Both the position numbers and the translations under genes were made by a program. Positions 11,042 to 22,469 of a stretch of DNA of 64,000 bases are shown in pieces. The DNA is taken from NCBI GenBank assembly GCA_003254925.1, contig QANZ01017556.1, forward strand, positions 1-64,000, read 5' to 3'. The DNA is from Chamaecrista fasciculata. Taxonomy: Eukaryota > Streptophyta > Magnoliopsida > Fabales > Fabaceae. Within the stretch, counting starts at the first letter, position 1. Each line of letters opens with the position of its first letter. The notes beneath the pieces were generated by a model. It did not search any database. It saw nothing but the letters and a program-made list of their open reading frames with translations, and was not told the DNA's origin.

Positions 11042-11553
11042 TGTTGGGGATATGTACAAAATTGTAAGATATAAAATAGTTTGAGTCGCGTCACAAGGAC
11101 ACTGTCCTAAAGAGATATGCCGCAACCCCTCAGAAATTAAGAAGTGGCACTCTCCAGGATTAAACGAACTCTTCTTGTTGCTTGAACAAGGTCACAAAAC
11201 AGCAGAAGATAGGAATTCAGTAAGTTGATTCTGGTAGGTTCCTCAAGCTCTCACTTAACACGTTGATCAAAATAACTAATATAAAAGGCAAGAAACATTA
11301 GAGCTAATAAAGACAATTTAATCACATATTAAATTGTTTTATTACTCATAAAACAAATTTTAAAAACTCATCAATTATTATTATTTTCTGATCAATAACC
11401 TTGAAGAATTTAATCACAATAAAAAGATAGTTTTAAGAAATAAAGACCAGAAATTAATAATGATAAAAGATATTATTGGCTCTTCTTTGATCTCACAAAT
11501 ATGGAACTTTATTTGACACAATCTAATATTATAAAAATATAATATTTCCAACA
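11042..11553 (-). repeat. LTR (3' LTR in element orientation)
   Basis: 512 bp, TGTTGG...CCAACA. It matches 14221-14717 along its whole length, with scattered substitutions and a few small indels, so insertion was not recent. Confidence 0.85.
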
Positions 11554-12407
11554 ATCCCCCACATGTGTCAAATAAACCTTTATTTCTTTTACTGAATTTT
11601 ATTCACGCGTATAACCATTGTATCTAGTGTCATTAACGACTTAAACTAAACTCAGACCAATAATTCTTCATACACAGAGATGTTAGTGAAGCAGACTTCT
11701 ATGAACCAACAACTCTTGGTGTGTAACAGAGGTACTAAAGGTCAGATTATACCCCCCACATTTCTGCTATTAACTCCGTTTTTGCACGTTATTTCGGCCA
11801 TGTGCGCATCGGGTGCATAACGAATGCTCTAGAGATTTTTGTCATAATCTCATAGGAGCAGCCCTACTCCACATTCGTAGAGGTGATTTCATAAACTGTA
11901 CCTGCACTTATACACTGTCTCATAATTATGAAATCATTAAGAGTTTTACTCATCCTCACAAAAAATGCAGTGTAGCATTTTCTCACACCATAGGAATATG
12001 ACATAATAATTTTTAGTGCTAACAGAACTAACAAACGACTTGTTCTTACCCATTGAACCTTATTCATTGGGTCACCAATCTCAAAGGTTGGGTTGCCATC
12101 GCTATTAATTTCAAATTGGCTTTAGTCCAATTCCCCTCGATGTTTCAATTTACTTCCTCCCAAGAGGCTTCGTTAACGGATTCGTGAAATTAACATTTGA
12201 TCTTACAAAATCAATTGAGATTACACCATCTCTTAGCAGCTGCCTCACAATATTAATTATTTCTCAATTGAATATACCATGTTTCATGGTACCTCTCAAG
12301 TATCTCAATACTATTACCAATGCCTCTTAATATCCATTGTTTGGACAATGAGTATTTTTGCTCAATCTGCACATAGCATAAGCTATTTAGGCCTGGTATA
12401 AGTGCAA

Positions 12408-12483
12408 CAGATTCTCAATAATCTGTGCATAAACAGATTCTCAATAATCTGTGCATAAACAGATTCTCAATAATCTGTGTATA
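12408..12483. repeat. Three 26-bp tandem repeats inside the Copia element
   Basis: The unit AACAGATTCTCAATAATCTG plus TGCATA occurs three times head to tail. Each unit contains the small hairpin AGATT-CTCAAT-AATCT. Confidence 0.9.
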
Positions 12484-13962
12484 TCTAGATTGAGCCACAA
12501 GATCTCCTCCACTAGAGATTTACCAAATTATTTAAACTTTCTCAGAATCTTATCAACATAATGTTCTTGAAAAAGTAAGACACCATATTCATTCCTTATA
12601 ATTTTAACACCCAAAATCATTTTTTTTCACACAAATAAAAACAGAAGCATGAAAGCTTCATTTCATGTACAATACTCATACTTGTACAAACAATCAAAAT
12701 ATCATACAAACATTTAACAACACAATCATCATTCACAACTTTAGTGTAAACACATATTTCCACTTCAACAGTTTTTGAACCAATTTTATTCATTTTAAAA
12801 ACAGGTAATAAAATTTAACAAGACACCCCACACTTTCAAATATTTCAAATTAGGCGTATAACCTTTCTACAAATATCATTTAACAATAAATATTATTCAC
12901 TCTATCGGATTTAACTCTTTTTTCCATCCACATGATATTCTACCTCTGTTTTATAAATAAAATTCTCATAAATCTCTTTGATAACTCAACAGTTAATTCA
13001 CTATAATTCATTTTCTTTTATCGAACACTTAGAGCTAATGCACATATACACATTGTATATATATACACACATGTACACTACACATATAACACCAATACCA
13101 ATACATATTATATCACTTCTAAAATATATATGTACGTACAAGACAAACAATTTTTTTAAATCAACTCATTATTAGAAAATTTAAGATATTGTAAATTAAT
13201 TAATATAATGCTCCAACCAAAAATTTTAATATAAATGCACTATCAACATCACTTAATACAAATAATCTTTGATTACAATAACCATATCTCACAAGAACAT
13301 TGTTCTTTATCATTTTAATCTTATCATATTAAAATGACACTTTAATCCCAGTTTTCACTAACAAAGCAACAGAAAATAAATTAGCTCTCAGAGTAGGTAC
13401 ATAACAAAACATCATTAAGTTGCAAACTCTTTCCAAATGTGATTTTAATCACAATTTTCCCTTTTTCTAAAACTTTAATAGTTCCAAAATTAATAAGGTA
13501 GATTTCATCATCTGTCACCCATTTTTCTCATGTCACATATGAGTAGAAAATTAGAGAGTATTGCAATAATAATTTTATTATTATTATCATCATCGCCATA
13601 AACCAAATTTTCATTTGATCTAGAAGGATTATGACACTTTTGACAATTTTCTCTAGCTCTCATTAAACATTGCAATTCATGATGTTCTATATACCACACA
13701 CTTAGCAATTTTGTTTCAACATAACATTGGGATTAGACTCATTAAGTTTGTAATCAGATTTCTCACAATTTTTATTATAAAATAAATCAACATACCTCTT
13801 GTGGCATAAATTTAATTCTACCGTCTCCTTCTCTATATGTACTATTTGAACTATTTTGTACCACTCTCATACTCCTCTGTCCACCATGTAGGTCTCGTCC
13901 CCATTTATCTATCCACTTGAAAATCACATACGTGGCCAATGGACTTGCGAGAAGAGCATTGG

Positions 13963-13963
<1 letters not shown>

Positions 13964-13990
<27 letters not shown>
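13964..13990. repeat. (AT)n microsatellite
   Basis: An uninterrupted run of alternating A and T within the Copia interior. Confidence 0.9.
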
Positions 13991-13995
<5 letters not shown>

Positions 13996-14220
13996 TTGCC
14001 GAGAAGAGAGAATCTCCAAAAGTTAGCAAGCTAGCTTTGGGGTGGAGTGATAAGAACGAGAGTCACAAACACCAAATGAAATGGGTTTAATTTTTTTTTT
14101 TGGTGGAAAAAAATGGGTTTAATAACTTAATTGATAGCTATGGAATTAGACGCAGAGAAGTAGTAGCGATTCGGAAAGGTATGGTTTATGGAATAATTTA
14201 GGATCAATATCTCTTTACAT

Positions 14221-14717
14221 TGTTGGGGATAGAATTTAGTTCGATTGGTGTCACAGGGACAGTCCTAAAGAAATATTCCCCAACCACTCAGAAATTAAGA
14301 AGCAGTACTCCTCAGAATTAAACTAACCCTTCTTGTTGCTTGAAAAGGGTCACAGAACAGCAGAAATAGGAATTTAGTAAGTTGATTCTAGGTTCCTCAA
14401 GCTCTCACTTAACACCTTGATCAGAATAACCAATATAAAAGGTAAGAAACATTAGAGATAATAAAGACAATTTAATCACATATTAAATTGTTTTATTACT
14501 CATAAAACACATTTTAAAAACTCATCAATTATCATTATTTTCTGATCAATAACCTTCAAGAATTTAATCACAATGAAAAGACAGTTTTAAGAAATAAAGA
14601 CCAGAAATTAATAATAATAAAATATATTAAAAGATATTATTGACTCTTCTTTGATCTTACAAATATAGAACCTTATTTGACACAATCTAATATTATAAAA
14701 ATATAATATTTCCAACA
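14221..14717 (-). repeat. LTR (5' LTR in element orientation)
   Basis: 497-bp partner of 11042-11553. The sequence before 14221 does not show the usual TGGTATCAGAGC primer site on the minus strand, so the adjoining internal end appears lost. Confidence 0.85.
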
Positions 14718-14855
14718 ACAGCAAACCAAATCTAACAGAAAACCTCAACTAAACAGTCAAGTCTATGCAGAAAAATGCATAACTGAAATTTTTTTCCAGA
14801 TTTAACATAAAGGAATCCCACCAGCTGATTCCTTTTCCAATTGCTGCACTGTTTG

Positions 14856-15210
14856 CTATGCTTCTTGTCCAATGATCTTTTTAATGTGATTTTCCAGTTT
14901 ATCCAATCTCAGCTTGAAATCTCGGTCAATATTGCTTTGTGTCACATTTAGGTGTGTAAACACCTCCTCCAATAGCCTCTTCAAAAATTTATGTTTTTTT
15001 ATTTCGTTTGGCATCATATTTTGCAATTCAGAATCAGGCTGGAGAAAATCAACATAATATAATATATTAAACACAACAACAAAGACTATTAACTATATAT
15101 ATCTCGGACTACATTGACTTAAAATGACCATCTACCTGGTTAAGTTTTCCATCAACATAGTGATACACCGTAGAGAGTTTGGAGTAATATAAGCTATTCA
15201 TCCTTTGAAC
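14856..15210 (-). CDS. MED15-like protein, last two exons
   Basis: Two exons with good borders encode the last 85 residues of a protein. The first (15210-15136) follows TTATTTCAG and ends CAG|GTAGAT; the second (15038 down to the TAG at 14856-14858) follows TTTTCTCCAG. Both are in phase 0. The pattern VQRMNSLYY...L.Q.DSE...NEIKKHKFLKRLLE...L.V...NI...FKLRL.KLE..IKKII resembles the helical segment of plant Mediator subunit 15 (MED15a) that follows its KIX and glutamine-rich parts. MED15 links activators to RNA polymerase II. Upstream exons are unclear: LINE, Copia and SINE fragments crowd the next 5 kb. A possible KIX-start exon lies at 20034-20131. It may be a divergent short MED15-like gene or a decaying one. 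Confidence 0.5.
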
Positions 15211-15346
15211 CTGAAATAAGAAGTGTCAGAAGCTTGAGAGTCCTTAAACATGATCAAAATATTAAGATCAAATTTTATAACAAAACAAGAGGAAGAAAGA
15301 ATTCTGCTTAACATCCTTTTAGGCGATAAAAAGGTAGCATCAACAG

Positions 15347-15596
15347 AAATTTAGCATGACTGAGATGAGAATGCTACGATGGATGAGTAGCCATACTAGA
15401 AATGATAAGATCAAGAATGGGTGCGTCCGAGATAAAGATGGTGTAGCACTTATTATTAAGAAGTTGGTCAAAACACGCCTTAGATGGTACAAGCATGTAT
15501 AAAGAAAGCCTTTAGAGACTCCGGTACATAGAATAAACCAAATGAGTGATAGCCCAATAATTTGAGGAAGGGGAAGACCAGTTTAGAAGTCCTTAT
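15347..15596 (+). mobile_element. 3' fragment of an RTE-type LINE
   Basis: The plus-strand translation starts TEMRMLRWM and continues through LRWYKHV to GRGRP, the C-terminal end of the RTE-clade reverse-transcriptase polyprotein. The same segment is found in the larger LINE at about 50600-50745. There are in-frame stops. It lies between the MED15-like exons, opposite to their strand. Confidence 0.8.
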
Positions 15597-15599
15597 AAG

Positions 15600-17250
15600 C
15601 CTTTAGGGTTTTACATACATATAAAAGACAATAGTACATAAGACGTCTTTATGAGTGAGAGATTTATTCTTGTAACCTTAATTTTCAATATAGTGAAATT
15701 CTTTGTCTCGAGATAGACATAGACTATGTTGATCAAACCAAGTTAAACTCACCATGTTCATTATCTTCTCTAATTCAACAATGTCATTATTTTGTGTGTG
15801 TGTGTGATCTGTGATTTGTTAAGAGATCTGTAGTCCTAATAATATATTATTGCTTAACAAATTGTGTGTTCAAAAGCATTCTAAAATTTTAACCCTGGAA
15901 TATTCCAAATTTTTGGAGTATTTCATATAACAAACTGTGAGCCAACATGTAGTGGCCTAGGCCTATATTAGTTCATTGGTCTAATTTAAGATTATAAATA
16001 GATACATAAAGGAATCGATTGATCCCATTCAGACTCTTCGCTCACTTTATTTCTTTCTTTAAATATTTCCTAGTTAGGCTTTAGTGTGTATAAATAAATA
16101 AGGAAACAGAAAATTATTAGTTTCACAAATTTCTAGAGAAAACAATTTTGGATATTACCCTTTGGAAGAGTAGTTCCTTCCAATCCAAATTTGAAGCTCC
16201 TCCCCTCGCTCCTACATATTATAAATGCATACATGTTCATTCAGTCAACGGATATTTAATCAATCACAGGGAAAGAGTTACACATATTACAGTAAAACCT
16301 TAAAAGTTGAATAATTCAATTTAATGAATGTGTGAAGAACCCTGAGACAGTTCCTTCTGTAGCAACGCCACCTCTCTTGATTCTATTGCAGTGTAATCAC
16401 CCTTAAATAGATCCCATAAAAAAAATTCAATTTAATGAATACATAACAAAAATCACCCTTCAAAGTTGTTATGAAAGAACCTAATAATTCATACAATTAT
16501 ATCTTGGAATTTATTTTTTGTTTTTAAAAAAATAAAGATTGTTCATATGAGATTAACCTAAATCCAGATTTCAAATGGAAAAAATTATCTAAAATAAAGG
16601 GAATATTAAATCATGAGAAACTAGAGTAAAAATCATAAGAGAAAGTATCATGTAGACAATCTAATTCAATATACCCCGTCATACTGTAAAATAAAATATT
16701 AAATTGTAGATGATACAAAGCTAGCTTATAAAACTTAATAAAAAAAAAAAACGACAGATTAATTTAGTACCAGTCAAATTTCTATATGGTAAAATCAAAC
16801 AACAATTAGAAGCTAAACTAATATTAGAGGAAAACACACAAAAATAAGCTTCCAAAACCTATCAAAATCCTCAACCTAAAAGATTAAACTAATAAAAGAA
16901 AGAAAACCACAAAGTAATAGAACATGGGATAATCCTAAATCAGCAAATGGGAAACGTTGTAAACTTTACTGACAAAAGAAATTTCTATATTGTATCAAAT
17001 TGAACATCCAAGTTAACTGCATTTGGTACATTGATATCCAAAGACACTTAGAGGTATGGAATGTTTTTATTTTGCTGGTATCTCCGGTCCTAAAAACTAA
17101 AAGGACCTTAAAGTTTTAACTTTAACAAGTAGATAAAAGACATAATGTAACGTTTCTTTGAATACTAAACACAGGAATCTTAAATACCATCAATTGAACT
17201 ATTTAAGACGCCAATGGACCAAGCAACTTCTTACTGAGGCTGCTGTGGAG
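15600..17250. other. Intron-like or intergenic stretch with faint LTR-like sequence
   Basis: The segment near 15660-15730 (TTGTAACC...AATATAGTGAAATTC) resembles the transcript-end region of Copia LTRs, but no partner was found. A minus-strand segment at 16340-16410 reads without stops for about 25 codons, and another at about 16160-16208 lies between plausible splice sites. Neither could be linked to a known protein. The rest is AT-rich. Confidence 0.35.
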
Positions 17251-17255
17251 TTTGA

Positions 17256-17790
17256 TTTGTGATCATACATTGATCTTCTTGCATGATAATACACAATTGT
17301 ACTTTTTTCTAGTTTTATGTGTTAATAACATTATAATTACAGGTTGCGATGAGCTGTACAAGACCATTTATTTGTTTGTGCACACTAAGATCTAAGACAG
17401 AGATTTGGGAAGATTGAAGTAACAATGCATCCACAGCAACACACACAGCAACTACCCACGACGACCGCAACTGACAAAGCCTACATCGTGAACGACCGAG
17501 GAGGCGAGGACAATGGTTGGCACAATGCTTCTTCGAACTAGCGACCCCACTGCGATCTCAATCATTTCTGATCCTGATTGCAAGGTGGACTTTATCAAGG
17601 TCTTGATCTTGGCTATTAACTTACCATGATCATACATTGATTTTCTTCCATGATAGTACACCATTGTTATTTTCTAATTTTACGTGTTAATAACATCATA
17701 ATTATAGGTAGCAATGAGTTGTACTAGAACATTTATTTGTTTGTCCACACTAAGATTTAAAGACAGAGATTTGGGAAGATTGAAGTATTT
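17256..17790 (+). repeat. Direct repeat pair carrying Copia RT fragment
   Basis: A segment of about 165 bp at 17256-17420 (GATCATACATTGATCTTC...GATTTGGGAAGATTGAAG) recurs at 17626-17790. They are separated by a GC-richer spacer of about 200 bp of unknown origin (17425-17620). Only the second copy continues into reverse-transcriptase sequence. Confidence 0.75.
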
Positions 17791-17857
17791 TATGGGATTT
17801 GAAATTTTAAGATCCAAGAAAAATGTCTTTCTTTCTATTTCAAAGAAAGTATGTTCT
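17744..17857 (+). pseudogene. Copia reverse-transcriptase fragment
   Basis: The plus frame reads DLGRLKYFMGFEILRSKKNV, matching the conserved Copia RT segment DLG-LKYFLGIEV-RS just after the catalytic palm. About 38 codons survive. It is cut by the SINE insertion that starts at 17858. Confidence 0.8.
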
Positions 17858-18049
17858 ACCAACGAGGGATTGGTTCAAGTGGTAAGAGGCTTGGTATCGC
17901 TTAAGCAAGGTCCAGGGTTAGGGAACCTACAAAGGCAACTGCCCTTGTTAGGATCAGAGACTCTCCCAATATAACCAAGTGTGTGACGCAGGTTGATTCT
18001 GAATTAGTTGGGGCGAAGCCTTAGAGACTAGGCGGGCAAACAAAAAGAA
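17858..18049 (+). mobile_element. tRNA-derived SINE
   Basis: Near the 5' end is an A-box-like word (GGTTCAAGTGGTAAGAG), followed about 30 bp later by a B-box-like word (GGTCCAGGGTT), the internal pol III promoter of tRNA-derived SINEs. The body ends in an A-rich tail. Flanks AAAGTATGTTCT (17846-17857) and AAAGAATGTTCT (18050-18061) match at 11 of 12 bases, the size expected for LINE-mediated insertion. Confidence 0.8.
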
Positions 18050-18061
18050 AAAGAATGTTCT

Positions 18062-19020
18062 TAATTTGTTTGATGAGACAAATATGAAGGCACAACCAAA
18101 CTTAAGATACTTTAAGATGAGACATTCAATGACCTACTAAAATACACATGAATAGTTGAAAAGCTGAATCATTCAATACCACAATTAATATTTCAATTCA
18201 AATCTTTCGAGTTTGCCATCACTACATATGAAATTGAACCCAAATCTTGAGTAAAAACTAAATCTAGTAGGATATCACTTGGATCTCAATTTTATATATT
18301 TGATCAAAAAATTTCATATCTCATTGATCCTATGATTTTATGACTGTGTCATGAAAACCTACTTTTTTTCTTCTTAAGGAACAATAGTTCAAATATCAAC
18401 CAATAAGATGAGGTGTCTTATGAAAAATGTTTTCAAACAAATTATTCAATGACTTACGACATGTTTTATAGAAATATGACAAGTCTTGTATAATTGTATG
18501 CTAACAAAAAAAATGGTGATGCTACTATAAGTAAATTTTATTTACTTTATAAGAAATAATAGCATCTTATGATCTCGAGTTCAAACTAGTCTATCTTGTA
18601 CCCAAAGTTATTAGTATCCTACGATTCATGATTTGAATTGTGTAATTCAATTCGATTCAGCATCAAAATGATACGTATTATTGAACGAATTGTTTGATGC
18701 CCTGAATCGGTGCGATACTCGCTGGAATCGTGAATTGAACAATTCTGACAATTCAGAAGAGCATAGTTAAATAGAGGCTGCAACGCTAAAAAAAAAAGTG
18801 CTGATTACCAAAAAAAAATGTTAAAACACTAAAGCAGTTAAAGTATAGCATGCTTTCACAGTCAAAAGCTTATATGAGCTTAAAGAAAAGGCATTCAAAT
18901 TCAAGATAGTGAACAAAACATTGGAGATGATGAAGGGGTTAATGAAGAGGAAGAAGATGATGGAATAGTCATGTTAGATGAAGACAACGATAATACTAGT
19001 GATAGTAGTGATGTTAATCT
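18062..19020. other. Possible remnant of a hAT transposon tail
   Basis: About 18600-18740 is full of CGATTC/GAATCG words, and similar words return at 19610-19690. Between them (about 18905-19029, plus) a frame rich in D and E ends in a stop. Acidic tails after the dimerisation domain are common in hAT transposases, but no diagnostic motif is present. Confidence 0.25.
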
Positions 19021-19054
19021 AAATAAATAGGACTAGGAGATAATTAATGTTAAC

Positions 19055-19555
19055 TTTGTTTTGTCCCGTAGAGTACGAAGGGCGATCACCGCTTATGCCC
19101 GTAGCAATATCTATATCTATAGCTTTCTAACTAAAGTTAGTTCGGGGAGCGGAATAAAAACCTTACACTTCAGAAGTCGAAGTAGTTAAGTACGTTTTAA
19201 TTCCAATATGAACATTCGTAGAAGTTGTATTGGTTTTTTCTTGAGCCTTTTTAAGAGCTTATCCGGCGGAAAAAGGAACTAGCTTTCACTTCACACATTT
19301 TGTATCAGCATTGGCGGCTAAGGCACATTTGCTTTTTTTCATTAAAATAAAGAACGCGCGTCTCCTTTCGCGATACGCACTTGGTAGTAGCCCAACCATA
19401 GATCCTTCTTCGGGAAGTATCTCGCGCTTATTGATTAGGGCGAATTAGTCTGCAATCAAAATGGATATACTTGTTTGTTCTTGATGGTTAGGTTACCTTG
19501 TTGAGCGCCCGATAATATAATCAATGCACAAGGCTACCGTTACTTCTGGTATGTG
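19055..19555. other. Probable mitochondrial DNA insert (NUMT)
   Basis: About 500 bp differs sharply from its AT-rich surroundings, with richer GC and words such as CGCGCGTCTCCTTTCGCGAT, TCCGGCGG and GAGCGCCCGATAAT, the style of plant mitochondrial intergenic DNA. It carries no long reading frame and no repeat structure. The call rests on composition and general familiarity; I cannot name the mitochondrial locus. Confidence 0.45.
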
Positions 19556-20033
19556 AGACTAATATAATATTTTGTCATTGATGTAATATACTTTTGATAA
19601 TTTTTCATTGCGGTCCCGAATCCTACGGTTCGATACAATTCACGATTTACGATTTAAAAATTAACTTAACGATTCACGATTTGAACCCTGATTTGACAAC
19701 TATACTTGTACCTTTCTGATCCCAATCTATTGTAGAATCTCAATCTTAATTGTTTTCACCAATGGCCTGTTTAACATAAATAATCATGTAGAAAGAATGC
19801 ATTGATCCAGACAGTGAAGTAACTGAAATTTAAAAATAACCACAAGAATAAAAAAGATACTATACAGAGAATCAAAGATCATTATTGGGAAAAATGAAGG
19901 CCTTTCTTTAAGTTGGTAACAAAGTTTAGAGATCTCCAAATGATTGGTAGTGAACAACAAGATACCATTTAGGGTAAGAAAAATCATAATGTTATAAGGA
20001 GGGAGTATACCATTCAATGGCTTAATGTTTTAC

Positions 20034-20131
20034 ATTTTATTTACAACGCTTATACGAAACTCTGAAGATTTCCAACCAGGTGTCTCAATGTTGGCTGCAC
20101 TTGTAGAAGCTTTTGATTTATCAGTGTCCAT
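20034..20131 (-). CDS. Candidate first coding exon of a MED15/KIX-like protein
   Basis: After a strong acceptor (TTTTTTTGCAG) a frame begins ATG at 20131 and runs 32 codons plus 2 bases to a GTAAAA donor at 20033. The residues GWKSSEFRISVVNK fit the start of the KIX domain of plant MED15 (W..., then R..VVNKI). An acceptor just before the ATG implies an intron in the 5' leader. No second KIX exon was found in the 5 kb before the MED15-like exons at 14856-15210, so linking them into one gene is inference. Confidence 0.35.
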
Positions 20132-20139
20132 CCTGCAAA

Positions 20140-21970
20140 AAAATATATTCAATGTTTCACTGAAAATTCATTAGTTCTGTGAGAAAGGCTAGCTTAGTCT
20201 AATTAAGTGTTGTTGTATCCTTTGCAGAAAGAAAAGGGAATTATCCTAAATTTTGTGTTCTTTTCAGTAAATCATGAAAAATGAAAAGGGAACCATGGAA
20301 ACATGAAAAATCATGCATATATATATATATATAAAACTCAAATCTTGAAACGAATAATCACCCCTGCAAACCTGAGATTGTAGGTATAAAGGAATTTTTT
20401 ACTGTGATTGTAGGTATTGCAGGTGTTACAATACGGGGCGTGGTCACTGCCGTCCTGGATTTTTTTAAAATAAAGTGAAGGGGCAACACTCAATGAAATT
20501 GGAATGATATTATGATTGATTACAATATTATATTGTATGTAAAATAAAACTACATATATGCATTTACAAATATCCCTATTGCAGAGACATTAAAATATTA
20601 ATAATGTTAAGAAAGCTAAAGTGTAATTTATGTGAAAAAAGTAATGAATCATAATATTATAATCAATATATACATTACAATTATTATTTTTCTAATCACA
20701 CTTTAACTTTATTAGAAAATAGCAATAGCAATAGGTTTTTACCAAAAAAAACAAAAAATAAAATAGCAATAAATAATAAGTTTTACAAATTTGTAACGTC
20801 AACATATTTATTTTGACTATATCTTTGTGACTATGCATTGCATAAGTCCCACGTCAGCTAATGTCATTTTTTTTGTCCCGACAAGCTAGCATCATTCTAA
20901 AAAATTGTCTGCAATGCATCTTTAAAGAGAGAGAAAAAAAAAATAGAGAGAAAATATGAACGTTATATTTTCTTTTAAAAAAAAATTGTAATTTACAATA
21001 CATTTGCATTACAAAATGTCTAACTCTCTCTCTCTCTCTCTTTCCTCTCTAAAATTTTTACTTATTCCTTTTATGAAAAAAAAATTTACTTATTCCCAAA
21101 AGTCTAGGACATTTCAGAAACGACTCCATTAATTTTTTGGATAAATTACACTTCAATACCTTTTAGTTTGGTCATATTTCACTTTGGTATTCTATGGTTC
21201 AAAAACTGACATTCTGGTACTCTAAGAAATTTTCTATTAATACTTTAGTGCAATGAGCTTTAATTTCATTAGAAAACTAATAGAACTTGACATTGATTGG
21301 GTTATTTCATAACTTTAACCAACTTTGGGCACTTGGTGTAGGAAAAAGAGGTTCAATTTATTGAAACACTCATAAATATCTAATTTTTTTCAAAATAGTC
21401 CTTAAAACATACAAAATTTTACAAATATATTTCTTGACAAAATTTATTTTGTTAGATTTGTTGCCATGAGTATGTTCTAGATATAGAATTTATTTTTAAA
21501 AAACTTATCTCTATCAATTATTATTTCTTACCCAATATCTTTTATATATATTTAGTTTTGCATTGTCAATTGAGTTACAAGTGATTGAAAAATGTTTTTT
21601 AACATTAAAAGATAAAGAATATCGCATGTATGTATGCGTACATGTTTGAATGAAGTGAGTGTAAATGAAGTGAAGCTAAACATCGCTGAAACCTCAAATT
21701 GATTGTGGATTTCAAATTAGTCATTTATATTTCATTTGTTTTATATTGGTCATATATGTTTTTATAATTTCTCAAATTAGTCCAAAAAATGCTAAATATA
21801 GTCATATCTATTTTGTTTTAAGTTCGAATGCGCATTCTACAAATTCAGAGTTACGGGTTTCTTTTAACAAATACTTTGAGACCGTTAACAAACGAGGTCA
21901 AATCAAATCCCAAAAGTGAGTAACTCTTTTCACAGCCACACAAACGAACTTTGTCCTATCTAGCGGACAC
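20140..21970. other. AT-rich gene-free stretch
   Basis: It contains a fold-back of AATGATATTATGATTGATTA and its inverse at about 20500-20720, a CT microsatellite at 21021-21041, and one arm of the ACTTTGGTAYY type at 21140-21250 without a clear partner. No gene was recognised. Confidence 0.5.
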
Positions 21971-21973
21971 AAG

Positions 21974-22461
21974 TAGGGATGGCAACGGATAGGATATCCG
22001 AAATTTTATCACTATCCGTATCCGTTCATTTTTTTCAATATCCGTACCTTATTCTATCCGATATCCGGTATCCGACGGATACCCTAAATATTTGAAATAT
22101 CTGAAAATAATGGATATAGGATAGGATATCCTAATTCAAAAATCGGATATATCCGATATCCGATACCCAATACCCAATATCAGTTAATTAAAATAAATTA
22201 ATTAAAAATATAATAAAAAATGTATAAAATATAATAAAATATTTATATAATAGGGTATCGGATACCGGATACCCTAACTATCCGTTCATTTTGGACGGAT
22301 ACCCTAACTATCCGTTCATTTTGGACGGATACCGGATACCAGATTTTTTATTTTTCAATACCCGTACCCTATCTGATATTCAATATCCGACGGATATCGG
22401 ATATTTTTTACGGGTGGATTCGAACGGGTATCTTAAATACCCACCCAAATTGTCATCCCTA
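21974..22461. mobile_element. hAT-type MITE
   Basis: The tips TAGGGATGGCAA and TTGTCATCCCTA are inverted with one mismatch. The flanking 8-mers GACACAAG and GACACCGG agree at 6 of 8 positions, the hAT duplication size. The body is dominated by GGATATCCGATATCCG-like words. A 31-bp segment (ATCCGTTCATTTTGGACGGA with flank) is present twice in tandem at about 22270-22331. Confidence 0.75.
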
Positions 22462-22469
22462 GACACCGG

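Larger units (their letters stand above)
11042..14717 (-). mobile_element. Decayed Copia LTR retrotransposon with both LTRs
   Basis: Two direct repeats of about 500 bp, 11042-11553 and 14221-14717, both begin TGTTGGGGAT and end TTTCCAACA. Flanking 5-mers are ACAGT and ACAGC, a target duplication with one mismatch. Orientation is minus: on that strand a G-rich tract ATGTGGGGGAT lies directly before the 3' LTR (11553). The end of the Copia polyprotein is recognisable near 12040-12200 (LTKPLGRK, then TSRGIGLKPI), but interrupted by stops. Most of gag-pol is lost: the interior is only 2.7 kb against 4-5 kb in intact elements. It cannot encode active proteins. Confidence 0.85.

Noticed and set aside
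11864..12067. Minus-strand 67-codon frame in the Copia interior
   Set aside because: It lies downstream of the polyprotein end in element orientation and shows no domain.
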